In this document: positions 43,381-52,075 of the stretch, in pieces
Layout of the letters: every line of letters starts with the position of its first letter
Numbering within the stretch: position 1 is the stretch's first letter
Origin: UBA981 sp942490995
GTDB taxonomy: Bacteria; Pseudomonadota; Gammaproteobacteria; Ga0077536
Reading direction: 5' to 3'
Length of the DNA stretch: 64,000 nucleotides
Assembly (NCBI GenBank): GCA_942490995.1
Contig: CALOBG010000065.1
Span: 1-64,000, forward strand
The notes under the pieces: model-generated
Databases searched by the model: none
What the model saw: only the letters and a program-made list of their open reading frames with translations
Told to the model about the DNA's origin: nothing
Program-made: the position numbers and the translations under genes

Positions 43381-45198
43381 CTAAATATGCAACTTGCTGA
43401 CCCGGCGGCCGCCGTAGATCAGGTTGATAATCGCGCGGGTACCGGCGATGGCGGTGAACATCGAAGTCACGATGCCAAGCGACAACGTGACGGCGAAGCC
43501 CTTGACCGGACCGGTGCCGAAACTGAACAGCACCACCGCCGCGATCAGGGTCGTGATGTTGGCGTCGGCAATCGTCGAAAACGCCTTGTCGTAGCCCGAA
43601 TTGATACTCATCTGGGGCGAGTTGCCATTCGCGATTTCCTCACGGATACGCTGGAAAATCAGCACGTTCGCGTCGACCGCCATACCGATGGTAAGCACGA
43701 TACCGGCGATACCCGGCAGGGTCAGGGTGGCCTGCAGCAGCGACAACAGGGCTACGATCAGGACCAGGTTGAGGAGCAAGGCGAGGTTCGCGACCAGGCC
43801 GAAAACCTTGTAGTACAGGGCCATGAAAACCAGCACCCCGGCCATGCCGATGACGATCGACTTCAGGCCCTGGTCGATATTGTCCTGGCCGAGGCTCGGG
43901 CCGACGGTGCGCTCCTCGATGATTTCGATCGGCGCGGCCAGCGCGCCGGCGCGCAGCAGCAAAGCGAGGGTGCGCGCCTCCTCGGTGCTGTCGAGGCCGG
44001 TGATCTGGAAACGCTTGGACAACTCGTCGCGTATGGTGGCGACGTTGATCACTTCTTCTACCGGCCGGCCCTTGCGCTGCTCGATATAGACCACCGCCAT
44101 CGGCTTGCCGATCTGCTCGCGGGTGGCGCGGCTGAATAGCCGCGCGCCCTTGCCGTCGAGGGTGATGAACACCGCCGGGCTGCCGGTCTGCTGCTCGATG
44201 CCGGACGAGGCATCGATGATGTACTCGCCGGTCAGCATGATGCGCTTCTCGGTCAGTACCGGCGCGCCGTTACGCTCGTAGTAAAGCTTGGAGTTGACCG
44301 GTACACGGCCGTCGACCGCGGCCTGCACATCGCCTTCAAGGTCGACCATGCGAAATTCCAGGGTCGCCGTGGCGCCGAGAATTTTTTTCGCCTCGGCGGT
44401 GTCCTCGATGCCTGGTAGCTGCACCACGATGCGGCGGTCACCCTGCTGCTGGATGACCGGTTCGGCGACACCGAATTCGTTGACGCGGTTGCGCAGCGTG
44501 GTCAGGTTCTGTTTCAGCGCCGTGCGCCGCGTTTCCTCCATCAACGTTTCGCTGACGGTGAGGTGCAGATCGGCGCTGTCCTCGCCCTCGCTGACGGCGA
44601 GGTCGGCATAGTCCGCTTCGATCACGGTGAGGCCGCGGGCATGCATATCCTCGTTGAGAAAACTGACCTTGATGCCGCCTTCGGCGCCACGCGCGATCGA
44701 ACGGTAGCGGATCTTGGCTTCGCGAAAAGCGGTGCGCAACTCGGACACGAAGCGCTCGTCGGTCTGAACCCGCACCGCGTCCATGTCGACTTCCATCAGA
44801 AAATGCACGCCGCCGCGCAAGTCTAGCCCCATGTACATCTGTTTGCCGCCCAGATCGCGCAACCACCCAGGGGTCGCCGAGGCCAGGTTGAGGGCGACGA
44901 TGTAGCGTTGTTCGCCTACCGCTTCGAGCACCACCGGGCGGGCGCGCTCACGGGTCGCGGTATCTTCGAAGCGGATCATCAAGCGCTTTTCTTCAAGCTT
45001 GACGCTGAGCGGCGCGATGTCGGCGTCCTCGAGCGCGCTGCGCACGTTTTCGAGCAGCGCCTGGTCGACCGGTTCGGCGCGCCGCGCCGAGACCTGCAGC
45101 GCCGGGTCGTCGCCATAGAGGTTGGGCAGCGCATAGAGCAGGCCTGCCCCGATCACGGCGATCAGCAGGAGATAGCGCCACAGCGGGTATCGATTCAT
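43381..45198 (-). CDS. secD: Protein translocase subunit SecD
   Basis: A 605-residue partner of SecF with one N-terminal helix, a large periplasmic domain and five C-terminal helices. Motifs include MGLDLRGGVHFLMEVDMDAV, VQLPGIEDTAEAKKILGATA, the helix-4 segment GMAVDANVLIFQRIREE and GPVKGFAVTLSLGIVTSMF. Length agrees with E. coli SecD (615). Order yajC-secD-secF is standard. Confidence 0.97.
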   Translation of the reverse strand: MNRYPLWRYLLLIAVIGAGLLYALPNLYGDDPALQVSARRAEPVDQALLENVRSALEDADIAPLSVKLEEKRLMIRFEDTATRERARPVVLEAVGEQRYIVALNLASATPGWLRDLGGKQMYMGLDLRGGVHFLMEVDMDAVRVQTDERFVSELRTAFREAKIRYRSIARGAEGGIKVSFLNEDMHARGLTVIEADYADLAVSEGEDSADLHLTVSETLMEETRRTALKQNLTTLRNRVNEFGVAEPVIQQQGDRRIVVQLPGIEDTAEAKKILGATATLEFRMVDLEGDVQAAVDGRVPVNSKLYYERNGAPVLTEKRIMLTGEYIIDASSGIEQQTGSPAVFITLDGKGARLFSRATREQIGKPMAVVYIEQRKGRPVEEVINVATIRDELSKRFQITGLDSTEEARTLALLLRAGALAAPIEIIEERTVGPSLGQDNIDQGLKSIVIGMAGVLVFMALYYKVFGLVANLALLLNLVLIVALLSLLQATLTLPGIAGIVLTIGMAVDANVLIFQRIREEIANGNSPQMSINSGYDKAFSTIADANITTLIAAVVLFSFGTGPVKGFAVTLSLGIVTSMFTAIAGTRAIINLIYGGRRVSKLHI

Positions 45199-45261
45199 GT
45201 GGAGGGATCCGGGTTACGGTCAGGGTTGTAAGTGGGGTGGTCCGCGACGTTGCGTGCGAGA

Positions 45262-45591
45262 CTACATTTCTTTCACGGTACCCTTGGGCATGATCTGGGC
45301 AATCGCGTGTTTCTGGATCTTGACCTCGGTGTCCTTGGCGACTTCGAGCTTGACGAAATTGTCGCCGACCTCGGTGACGCGCCCGAGCAGGCCGCCGCTG
45401 GTGACCGCCTCGTCACCCTTGGCCAGATCCTGCACGAGCTTGGCATGCTCCTTCTGGCGCTTCATCTGCGGCCGGATCAGGAACAGGTAAAAAACCACGA
45501 ACAGGATGACCAGCGGCAGAAAGCCGGCCAGCCCCGGGTCCTGGGCGCCGGCCGCGCTCTGGGCAAAGGCGTCTTGAATGAGATAGTCCAT
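45262..45591 (-). CDS. yajC: Sec translocon accessory protein YajC
   Basis: A 109-residue protein with one membrane helix (about 22-42, FLPLVILFVVFYLFLIRPQM) and a cytoplasmic domain (GDEAVTSGGLLGRVTEVGDN). It associates with SecDF. ATG 45591 has GGGGAA just upstream; a frame start four codons earlier is not used. Confidence 0.95.
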   Translation of the reverse strand: MDYLIQDAFAQSAAGAQDPGLAGFLPLVILFVVFYLFLIRPQMKRQKEHAKLVQDLAKGDEAVTSGGLLGRVTEVGDNFVKLEVAKDTEVKIQKHAIAQIMPKGTVKEM

Positions 45592-45643
45592 TGAATTCCC
45601 CAAAAAATGGCCGCGTATTATGCCATACCACCGCGGGCGATGG

Positions 45644-46759
45644 TCATTCGTCGCTGGCGGCCGCGGCGCGCAGAAAAGCGCTCCTGAAGGCGCCGTATCG
45701 CCCCTCGATGATGGCCGCCCGGGCGTCGCGCATCAGGGCCAGGTAAAAAGCCAGGTTGTGGATGGTATTCAGGCGCGCGCCGAGGATCTCGTGGCTGCGC
45801 TCGAGGTGATGGAGGTAAGCCCGCGAATAGTGGCTGCAGGTATAACACGGGCAGCGCGGGTCGAGCGGTGCGGTGTCGGTCCGGTAGCGCGCATTGCGGA
45901 TGCGCACGACCCCCGCCGAGGTGAACAGGTGCCCGTTACGCGCGTTGCGGGTCGGCAGCACACAATCGAACATGTCGACCCCGGCGGCGATCGCTTCGAG
46001 CAGGTCGGCCGGGGTACCGACCCCCATCAGGTAGCGCGGCTGGGTGGCCGGCAGGAGCGCCGCGGTATGACGGGTGATGCGGCCCATGGCGTCCTTGGGT
46101 TCGCCGACCGAAAGCCCGCCGATGGCATAGCCGTCAAAGCCAAGCGCGATCAGCGCGGCGGCCGATTCGCTGCGCAGCGCCTCGTACATGCCGCCCTGCA
46201 CGATGCCGAACAGCGCCGCCGGGTTGTCGGCGTGCGCGGCCCGGCTGCGCGCCGCCCAGCGCAGCGACAGTTCCATCGAGCGCCGCGCCTGCTCGTCATC
46301 GGCCGGATACGGCGTGCATTCGTCGAACACCATGACGATGTCGGCGCCCAGCTCACGCTGCACCTGCATGGATATTTCCGGGGACAGAAAAATCCGATCG
46401 CCGTTCAGCGGCGAGCGGAACGTCACCCCCTCCTCCCTGATGGTGCGCAGGTCGCCGAGGCTGAACACCTGGTAACCGCCTGAATCGGTCAGGATCGGCC
46501 CGGTCCAGTGCATGAAATCGTGCAGATCGCCGTGCGCGCGGATGATTTCGGTACCGGGGCGCAGCATCAGGTGGTAGGTATTGCCGAGCACGATGCTGGC
46601 GCCAAGCTCAAGCAGTTCTTCCGGCGCCATGGCCTTGACCGTGCCGTAGGTGCCAACCGGCATGAACACCGGTGTCTCGACCGTCCCGCGCGCAAACTGC
46701 ATGCGCCCCGCGCGCGCGGCGCCGTCGCTGGCTTCGAGGGTAAACTGCATGGCGCTCAT
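45644..46759 (-). CDS. tgt: tRNA-guanine transglycosylase Tgt
   Basis: Exchanges guanine-34 for the queuosine precursor preQ1 in tRNAs with GUN anticodons. The 371 residues include the catalytic TDSGGYQVFSL and DCVLPTRNARNG, the pocket segment GGLSVGEPKDAM, and the zinc site CPCYTCSHYSRAYLHHL with a distal His. ATG 46759 overlaps queA by four bases (ATGA). Confidence 0.97.
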   Translation of the reverse strand: MSAMQFTLEASDGAARAGRMQFARGTVETPVFMPVGTYGTVKAMAPEELLELGASIVLGNTYHLMLRPGTEIIRAHGDLHDFMHWTGPILTDSGGYQVFSLGDLRTIREEGVTFRSPLNGDRIFLSPEISMQVQRELGADIVMVFDECTPYPADDEQARRSMELSLRWAARSRAAHADNPAALFGIVQGGMYEALRSESAAALIALGFDGYAIGGLSVGEPKDAMGRITRHTAALLPATQPRYLMGVGTPADLLEAIAAGVDMFDCVLPTRNARNGHLFTSAGVVRIRNARYRTDTAPLDPRCPCYTCSHYSRAYLHHLERSHEILGARLNTIHNLAFYLALMRDARAAIIEGRYGAFRSAFLRAAAASDE

Positions 46760-47811
46760 GGTGTGTGATCCGTGGACTGCGGCGGCACGCGTTCCAGCCA
46801 CATCGCGTCACCATAACTGAAAAACCGGTATTCGTTTTTGAGCGCGTGGCGATAAGCCGCCATCACCGCGTCGTAGCCGCCGAACGCGGCGACCAGCATC
46901 AGCAGCGTCGAGCGCGGCAGGTGAAAATTCGTCAGCAGCGCATCGACGACTCGAAACTCGAAGCCGGGACGGATAAACAGGCGCGTATCGCCGCGAAACG
47001 GCGCCAGCGGCCACGATTCGAGCGCCGCGCTTTCCAGCGCGCGCGTGACCGTGGTGCCGATCGCGACCACCCGCCCGCCGCGCGCGCGGGTAGCCGCGAT
47101 CGCGTCACACACCGCCCCCGACACCTCAATGTGTTCGGCGTGCATGACGTGCGCGGCGAGATCATTGCCGCGTACCGGGCGGAAGGTCCCGGCGCCGACG
47201 TGCAGGGTAATAGACTTGAATTCGATCCCGCGCGCAGCGAGTTCGGCCAGCAGCGGCCGGTCGATATGCAGTCCGGCGGTCGGCGCCGCTACGGCGCCAG
47301 GCTTGTCGGCATACACCGTTTGATAGCGCTCGCGGTCGAGGGACTCGTCAGCACGCGCGATGTAGGGCGGCAACGGCATATGGCCGCAGCGTTCGAGCAG
47401 CGCCGCAAACGATTCGCCGCCGCCCGCCTCGAGAATAAACAGGTCGTCCTCGCGGCCGCGCACGACCACCTCGCCTGACGGTTCGAGCACGCAGCGCGTA
47501 CCGACCCGCGGCGCCTTGCTGGCGCGCACGTGGGCGAGCGCGCGTTGCGCGTCGAGCACGCGCTCAATCAGGATCTCGATGGCGCCACCGCTGTCTTTGC
47601 GGCCGAACAGGCGCGCCGGGACCACCCGCGTGTCATTGCCAATCACGAGATCGCCCGCGCAAAGCAGGCTTGGCAGGTCGGCGACCCCCCTGTCGCTGAG
47701 TGCGCCGCCTGCGCCCGCCACCACCAGCAAACGCGCGTCGCGACGCGCGGCCGGCGGATACTGGGCGATCAGGTGTTCGGGCAGGGCGTAGTCAAAATCG
47801 TAGAGGTGCAC
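46756..47811 (-). CDS. queA: S-adenosylmethionine:tRNA ribosyltransferase-isomerase QueA
   Basis: Transfers a ribosyl group from S-adenosylmethionine to preQ1 in tRNA, giving epoxyqueuosine; it acts right after Tgt. The 351 residues show YDFDYALPEHLIAQYPPAAR, IGNDTRVVPARLFGRK, AAPTAGLHI and LHVGAGTFRPVRGNDLAAH. The start is GTG at 47811 (VHLYDFDY). First gene of queA-tgt-yajC-secDF. Confidence 0.96.
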   Translation of the reverse strand: MHLYDFDYALPEHLIAQYPPAARRDARLLVVAGAGGALSDRGVADLPSLLCAGDLVIGNDTRVVPARLFGRKDSGGAIEILIERVLDAQRALAHVRASKAPRVGTRCVLEPSGEVVVRGREDDLFILEAGGGESFAALLERCGHMPLPPYIARADESLDRERYQTVYADKPGAVAAPTAGLHIDRPLLAELAARGIEFKSITLHVGAGTFRPVRGNDLAAHVMHAEHIEVSGAVCDAIAATRARGGRVVAIGTTVTRALESAALESWPLAPFRGDTRLFIRPGFEFRVVDALLTNFHLPRSTLLMLVAAFGGYDAVMAAYRHALKNEYRFFSYGDAMWLERVPPQSTDHTP

Positions 47812-47856
47812 CGCGCAATGCTAAGTTGTCGGCAGGAATTAATCACGCAGCTCGCC

Positions 47857-47885
47857 TCGACCGGCAGGCAGGCATTCTCTATACT
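47857..47885 (+). promoter_or_regulatory. Promoter of tRNA-Leu
   Basis: TCGACC (47857-47862, four of six -35 consensus) and TATACT (47880-47885, five of six -10 consensus) are 17 bases apart and end 18 bases before the tRNA. The GC-rich CCGGCCCC just after the -10 resembles a stringent discriminator. Confidence 0.65.
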
Positions 47886-47903
47886 CCGGCCCCTTCGCAT
47901 CCA

Positions 47904-47990
47904 GCCGGGATGGCGGAACTGGTAGACGCGCCAGACTCAAAATCTGGTATCCGTAAGGATGTGGGGGTTCGATTCCCCCTCCCGGTACCA
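47904..47990 (+). tRNA. tRNA-Leu, anticodon CAA
   Basis: An 87-base class II tRNA with an encoded CCA end. The acceptor arms GCCGGGA and TCCCGGT pair fully (one G-T). The anticodon stem CCAGA/TCTGG holds the loop CTCAAAA, so the anticodon is CAA and reads UUG. The long variable arm (TATCCGTAAGGATGT) and the T arm GGGGGTTCGATTCCCCC are as expected for leucine. It sits at the edge of the accessory region to its right. Confidence 0.96.
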
Positions 47991-48102
47991 ACAGTTACAT
48001 CGTCGCGACTGCTGACTACCAGTTGCCAGCGATCAGATAGCAATCACCGTGGTGACGAAACGGCCTTCCGTGCGCACGGCACTGACTGCCGTCGGCCGGC
48101 CG

Positions 48103-48843
48103 CTACGGAGCGCCCTCTGCGGGAACTTCGACGTTCCGCGCTGGCTTTCCCAACAGTTCCAGCGTGCCGACGATATGCGATTCCATCGCAACGCGCGATA
48201 CGTCGGCGTTGCCCAGACGAATGGCGCGCCGGATCCCGTCATGATCTACGTTGCGATCGTGAACCGAGTCGGCCAGGCAACTGCTCCCTCCGACCGTGGC
48301 AATGAGAAAGTCGGACATGTCCCACATCCGCTCACTTGCCTCGGCCATGATCCGGGAATCCGCCATCGCGTGGATCATGAGATGAAAACCGCGGTTAGAC
48401 GTACGGTAGGCTCGGGCGCGTTGTTCGCGATCGGAGAGCGCGGGTAACTTTTCGATCAAATCCCAGGCAGCATCGAGGTCGACCAGCTGGGTATCCGTCC
48501 GGCGTTTGGCCGCTACGGCCGCGATCTCGCCCTCGAAAGCGGCGAACATGCGGAAGAAATCCTGCGTTTCGCGCAACGAATAGGCTGCCACCCGGCATCC
48601 GCTTTGCGGCGCAACCTCCACCAGGCCAAGCGACTCAAGGCGGCGCATCGCGTCCATAACCGGCTGGCGGCTGACGTCAAAACTGGTACACAGGGAGTCA
48701 ATTGAGAATCGTTCACCCGCAGCGTAGTGACCAGCAAACAATTGGTCGCGCAACTCGTCGTAGACGGTCCGACCAAGGTGCCGCCCGCGAGACGCTGTCT
48801 GCCTTGTGCGTGCGTCCTGTCGGGGTTTTTCTTGTGCGCTCAC
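48103..48843 (-). CDS. GntR-family (FCD) transcriptional regulator of the ring-cleavage operon
   Basis: A 246-residue regulator: an N-terminal winged helix (HLGRTVYDELRDQLFAGHYA, FDVSRQPVMDAMRRLESLGL) and a C-terminal FCD ligand domain (about 95-225, with AAFEGEIAAVAAKR, FHLMIHAMADS and H near 205) that often binds an organic acid through a metal. The start is GTG 48843. It is the last gene of the aromatic operon, 15 bases after the dioxygenase, so it probably controls that operon; the palindrome at 53893-53908 is its likely site. Confidence 0.85.
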   Translation of the reverse strand: MSAQEKPRQDARTRQTASRGRHLGRTVYDELRDQLFAGHYAAGERFSIDSLCTSFDVSRQPVMDAMRRLESLGLVEVAPQSGCRVAAYSLRETQDFFRMFAAFEGEIAAVAAKRRTDTQLVDLDAAWDLIEKLPALSDREQRARAYRTSNRGFHLMIHAMADSRIMAEASERMWDMSDFLIATVGGSSCLADSVHDRNVDHDGIRRAIRLGNADVSRVAMESHIVGTLELLGKPARNVEVPAEGAP

Positions 48844-48858
48844 AACGCGATCAGTGTG

Positions 48859-49818
48859 TCATCCAGGGGTGACGCTGTCGATTGGCATTGCCACGGTGAC
48901 GGCAAAACCTGCGATTAGTGCCTCGATCGGGCGGTAGTATCGGAATTCGACAGAATATCGACCGCTTTGGGCCAGCGCAGCGTAGGCCGCCAGCCACGTT
49001 CGTACTTCGTGGGCGGAGTTCCCGGCCGCAGCCGCCATTGCCCCTGCCGTCCAGCTGTCCAGCTTCGTCAGTTCACCTGACGCCAGTATGTTCAGAAATG
49101 TCTCATCCCATTCGGGAGCGAGCGCCCGAATGTCGGACCTGCCGTTGGCGAAATCTCCCGCCGCATCGATGACCCGCTTCTGGCGTGCTCGGCGCGCCTC
49201 GAGGGACAAGGGCTGCGTATGTCCCAGTAGCATGCGTCGCTGCTCGGCCGTTGCCGATGCGTAGCGTGGTACGGGCGGATCGTGTGACAGGCCACCCGAG
49301 GCGACGATCAGCACGCGTCGGCGGAGTTGCTTCACGAACTTGCCTACAGCTTCACCGAGCAGACGCACCCGCGCCATGGGTGGAAACGGCGGTGCCACGC
49401 CATTTACGAAAATCGGGACGACCGGCCTCGCGCGAATGCTTCCGAACACGATTTGAAGAGGCTGGACGATACCGTGGTCGACCTGCATGTCCATCGAAAC
49501 CGCCAGATCGATGCCGGCGTCGAGCACGGCTTCCGCCAACTCCATGGCAAGCGCCTCGGGAACGTCCAGTGCGCCCGCCTCTCCGCCGTAATCACCAATG
49601 CTCGTGGCGGCGCAACCGAGACAGAACGGCGGCATGACATTGTAGAAAAATCCATTGTAATGGTCGGGTCCGAACACGATGACCAACTCGGGAGCGAAGT
49701 CCTCAACGAACTGCCGCGCATGCTCAAAGGCAGTGTCGAGACCCCTTGCCGTCAATGGATCGAGATCGACGTTACCGATCAGCGGGCTGTGACTCATCGC
49801 CAGTAACGCAACGCTCAT
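48859..49818 (-). CDS. Extradiol ring-cleavage dioxygenase (MhpB-like, LigB superfamily)
   Basis: A 319-residue type II extradiol dioxygenase strongly like E. coli MhpB (314): LLAMSHSPLIGNVDLDP, FGPDHYNGFFYNVMPPFCLG, SMDMQVDHGIVQPLQIVFG, VASGGLSHDPPVP and a C-terminal YRPIEALIAGF. The histidines in SHSPL, PDHYN, VDHG and LSHDPP are the iron(II) ligands and acid-base residues of the family. It should open a catechol ring next to the hydroxyls. MhpB uses 2,3-dihydroxyphenylpropionate; the substrate here is not known. ATG 49818 is chosen by alignment with MhpB. Confidence 0.87.
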   Translation of the reverse strand: MSVALLAMSHSPLIGNVDLDPLTARGLDTAFEHARQFVEDFAPELVIVFGPDHYNGFFYNVMPPFCLGCAATSIGDYGGEAGALDVPEALAMELAEAVLDAGIDLAVSMDMQVDHGIVQPLQIVFGSIRARPVVPIFVNGVAPPFPPMARVRLLGEAVGKFVKQLRRRVLIVASGGLSHDPPVPRYASATAEQRRMLLGHTQPLSLEARRARQKRVIDAAGDFANGRSDIRALAPEWDETFLNILASGELTKLDSWTAGAMAAAAGNSAHEVRTWLAAYAALAQSGRYSVEFRYYRPIEALIAGFAVTVAMPIDSVTPG

Positions 49819-49872
49819 TTGCGCGTTACTCCTGGATCCGCACAAGCTCCGCCCACGCGTCGTCGCGTGAAC

Positions 49873-50985
49873 TTAGTAGGTGACCACAACATTCGTGAAG
49901 CCGCCTTTCCGCTGTTCGGTCGCATCCAGTGCATCGTTGATGTCATCCAGCGCGTAACGTTCGTGCCTGAACACGGACAGGTCCAGAACGCCGGCGTCAG
50001 CCATCGCCGCCATGTCCTCACCGTCCTTGCTCGTAAACCACAGGGAACCCACGTAAGACTTCTGCAGGCACATGATCTTGAAAGGATCCAGTCGGACGGC
50101 TTCTGCGACGCCGCCGATATTGATCACCGTTCCGCCTCTTCGCAGACCGTCAACGGCGTCCAAAACCGTCGCCGCAGGTGCATTAGGTCCGAGGCACGAG
50201 ATGACGGCATCAACCCCGAATCCATCTGTGACTTCCATGATGCGCTCTGCCGTCGATCCTTCTTCCAGCGCAAGCGGTACGACGCGGGTCTTGTCCAGGG
50301 CGTGCACTTCGTTCAGCAACTGCCTGTTCCGGCCTGTACCAAAAACCCGGGTCGCGCCCATCGCCAGGGCATTGAGAACCGCACACAACCCCAGCGTGCC
50401 GGTCGCGCCGTCAACCAGTACCGACTGGCCGGCTTCGAAGCGGGCTTTTCGCAACGCCGCATAGGCCGTTCCGAGGTAGCCGAAACGGGCTCCCTGCTCA
50501 AAACTGATGCTCTGCGGTAACTTCACCAGGTTGTCTGCAGGCGCAGTCAGATACTCGCCGAACCCCCCGTAAGGGTAATCTTCAAACAGCTGCTGGGAGC
50601 CTGCGCCAAATCCGAAGTAACCCTGGAATGTATAGGCCGGGCAATTGATCTTGTCGCCGCTCCTGCAGGCCTTGCAACTACCACAGGAAAGACCGGGATT
50701 GACATAGACCCGGTCACCGGGCGCTATGCCGCTGCGGATCCGGGCACCCACCGCCGCCACCACCCCCGCGGCATCGAGCCCGAAGATCGCGGGCAGTTTC
50801 GGCAGCGGCAGATAAGGGAACCACTTCGGGTAATTCGTGATGACGTTGCGAAGGTTGGGCACGACCCCTGCTGCTTTGACCTCAACAAGTACGTCGGTGT
50901 CGCGGATCTCCGGCACGGGTATGGTGTCGATCCGGAATTGCTCGCTGATGCCGTGCAGACGCGCGGCACGCATTGTGTCTGTCAT
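49873..50985 (-). CDS. Zinc-dependent alcohol dehydrogenase (MDR family)
   Basis: A 370-residue medium-chain dehydrogenase. The structural-zinc cluster CGSCKACRSGDKINC is at about 100-115, and the NAD(P)-binding VDGATGTLGLCAVLNALAMG at about 195. The usual GHE catalytic-zinc motif is replaced by FGLDAAGVVAAVG, so the catalytic metal site may be altered. It has AGGAG eight bases before ATG 50985. It lies inside the ring-cleavage operon between the hydrolase (175 bases upstream) and the dioxygenase (54 bases downstream), suggesting oxidation or reduction of a side chain or pathway intermediate; the substrate is not identifiable. Confidence 0.82.
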   Translation of the reverse strand: MTDTMRAARLHGISEQFRIDTIPVPEIRDTDVLVEVKAAGVVPNLRNVITNYPKWFPYLPLPKLPAIFGLDAAGVVAAVGARIRSGIAPGDRVYVNPGLSCGSCKACRSGDKINCPAYTFQGYFGFGAGSQQLFEDYPYGGFGEYLTAPADNLVKLPQSISFEQGARFGYLGTAYAALRKARFEAGQSVLVDGATGTLGLCAVLNALAMGATRVFGTGRNRQLLNEVHALDKTRVVPLALEEGSTAERIMEVTDGFGVDAVISCLGPNAPAATVLDAVDGLRRGGTVINIGGVAEAVRLDPFKIMCLQKSYVGSLWFTSKDGEDMAAMADAGVLDLSVFRHERYALDDINDALDATEQRKGGFTNVVVTY

Positions 50986-51160
50986 CAATGGTTCTCCTGT
51001 GTTTTTTCGTAGCTACGCTGCGCTGGGTGCCGTTTGGAGCCGAATCTCGGCGCGCTCACGGCGGAGACGAAGTGTCATCGATGTCCTGGCCTTCGCGCCT
51101 CACCTGGCAGCTACACTCCCGCTTATTTCGTAAAGCAGTTCGCGCTCGGTCGTGGCCGAC

Positions 51161-52045
51161 TCAACTAGCCGCGTCCCTTTCCCCGAGCAGGAACCCGAGG
51201 TGGATTCGATTGAACGTCTCGGTGTCCTCGTACTGTGGCCAGTGGCCGCAATTCTCGATCACCGCGAGCTGGGCATTCGGAATGAGAGACGCGATGCGCC
51301 GGCCTTCGTCAACCGGGCCGGAGGGATCCTTTGTCGTCCAGATGACGAGCGCCTCGGCCGTGATTGCACGCAAATCATCGTCCGACAGCATGTTGCGCTT
51401 GCGGATCTCGAGGTTCTGCAGGGCCATGTTCATTTCGCACGCCCGCAGCCATCCGGTCTGTTCAAAGATCGCCTGGCGTGTACGGATCAAGTCATCGGTC
51501 ACCATCGCCGGATCGGCCATCAGCCATTCGAGCCGCGCTTTGACGCGTTCCCAGGAAGGATCACGTGCGGCCTCCATCGACAAGCTCAGAAGGCGCTCCA
51601 TCACCGCCGGATTGGCCATGGTCCCGCCCATCGTGTTGAGCACGATCTTCTCGACGCGGTCGGCGTGGGTAGTCGCGTAGCGCGCAGTGACCCATCCGCC
51701 AAGGGACTCACCGCTGAAATAAGCCGTGTCCGCGCCAATGGCGTCCAGGACGTGTGACACATGATCGATGTAGTGCGGTATTTCAAGCGGGTGATCGGGC
51801 TTGGACGAGTACCCGTGTCCGATGAAATCAATGGCCCAGACCGAAAAATGTTCGGCATGTGCAGCCAGATTCCGAACGTAAGCTTCGGCGTGACCGGTGA
51901 TACCGTGCAGGAACAGCAGCACGGGTTTAGTCTCATCGCCGGCATGAAGATAGCGGGTGCGGTACGGCCCGGTGTCAAGAAAACCCTGGCAGAAGGACAC
52001 CTCGCGAAGGTCATCCCAAACGCTACTGTATGCTTGGTTCATCAT
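51161..52045 (-). CDS. Alpha/beta hydrolase, probable meta-cleavage product hydrolase
   Basis: A 294-residue alpha/beta hydrolase with LLFLHGITGHAEAYVRNL (oxyanion loop), the nucleophile elbow FSGESLGGWV (Ser about 115), the acid in VIWTTKDPSGPVDEG and the histidine in VIENCGHWPQYED. The cap domain and GHWPxxE ending resemble MhpC/BphD enzymes that split the carbon-carbon bond of ring-opened 2-hydroxy-6-oxo-dienoates. Position beside an extradiol dioxygenase supports this. ATG 52042 or 52045. Confidence 0.8.
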   Translation of the reverse strand: MMNQAYSSVWDDLREVSFCQGFLDTGPYRTRYLHAGDETKPVLLFLHGITGHAEAYVRNLAAHAEHFSVWAIDFIGHGYSSKPDHPLEIPHYIDHVSHVLDAIGADTAYFSGESLGGWVTARYATTHADRVEKIVLNTMGGTMANPAVMERLLSLSMEAARDPSWERVKARLEWLMADPAMVTDDLIRTRQAIFEQTGWLRACEMNMALQNLEIRKRNMLSDDDLRAITAEALVIWTTKDPSGPVDEGRRIASLIPNAQLAVIENCGHWPQYEDTETFNRIHLGFLLGERDAAS

Positions 52046-52075
52046 TCCGAAATCTCTACGTATATCAAAATCGTT

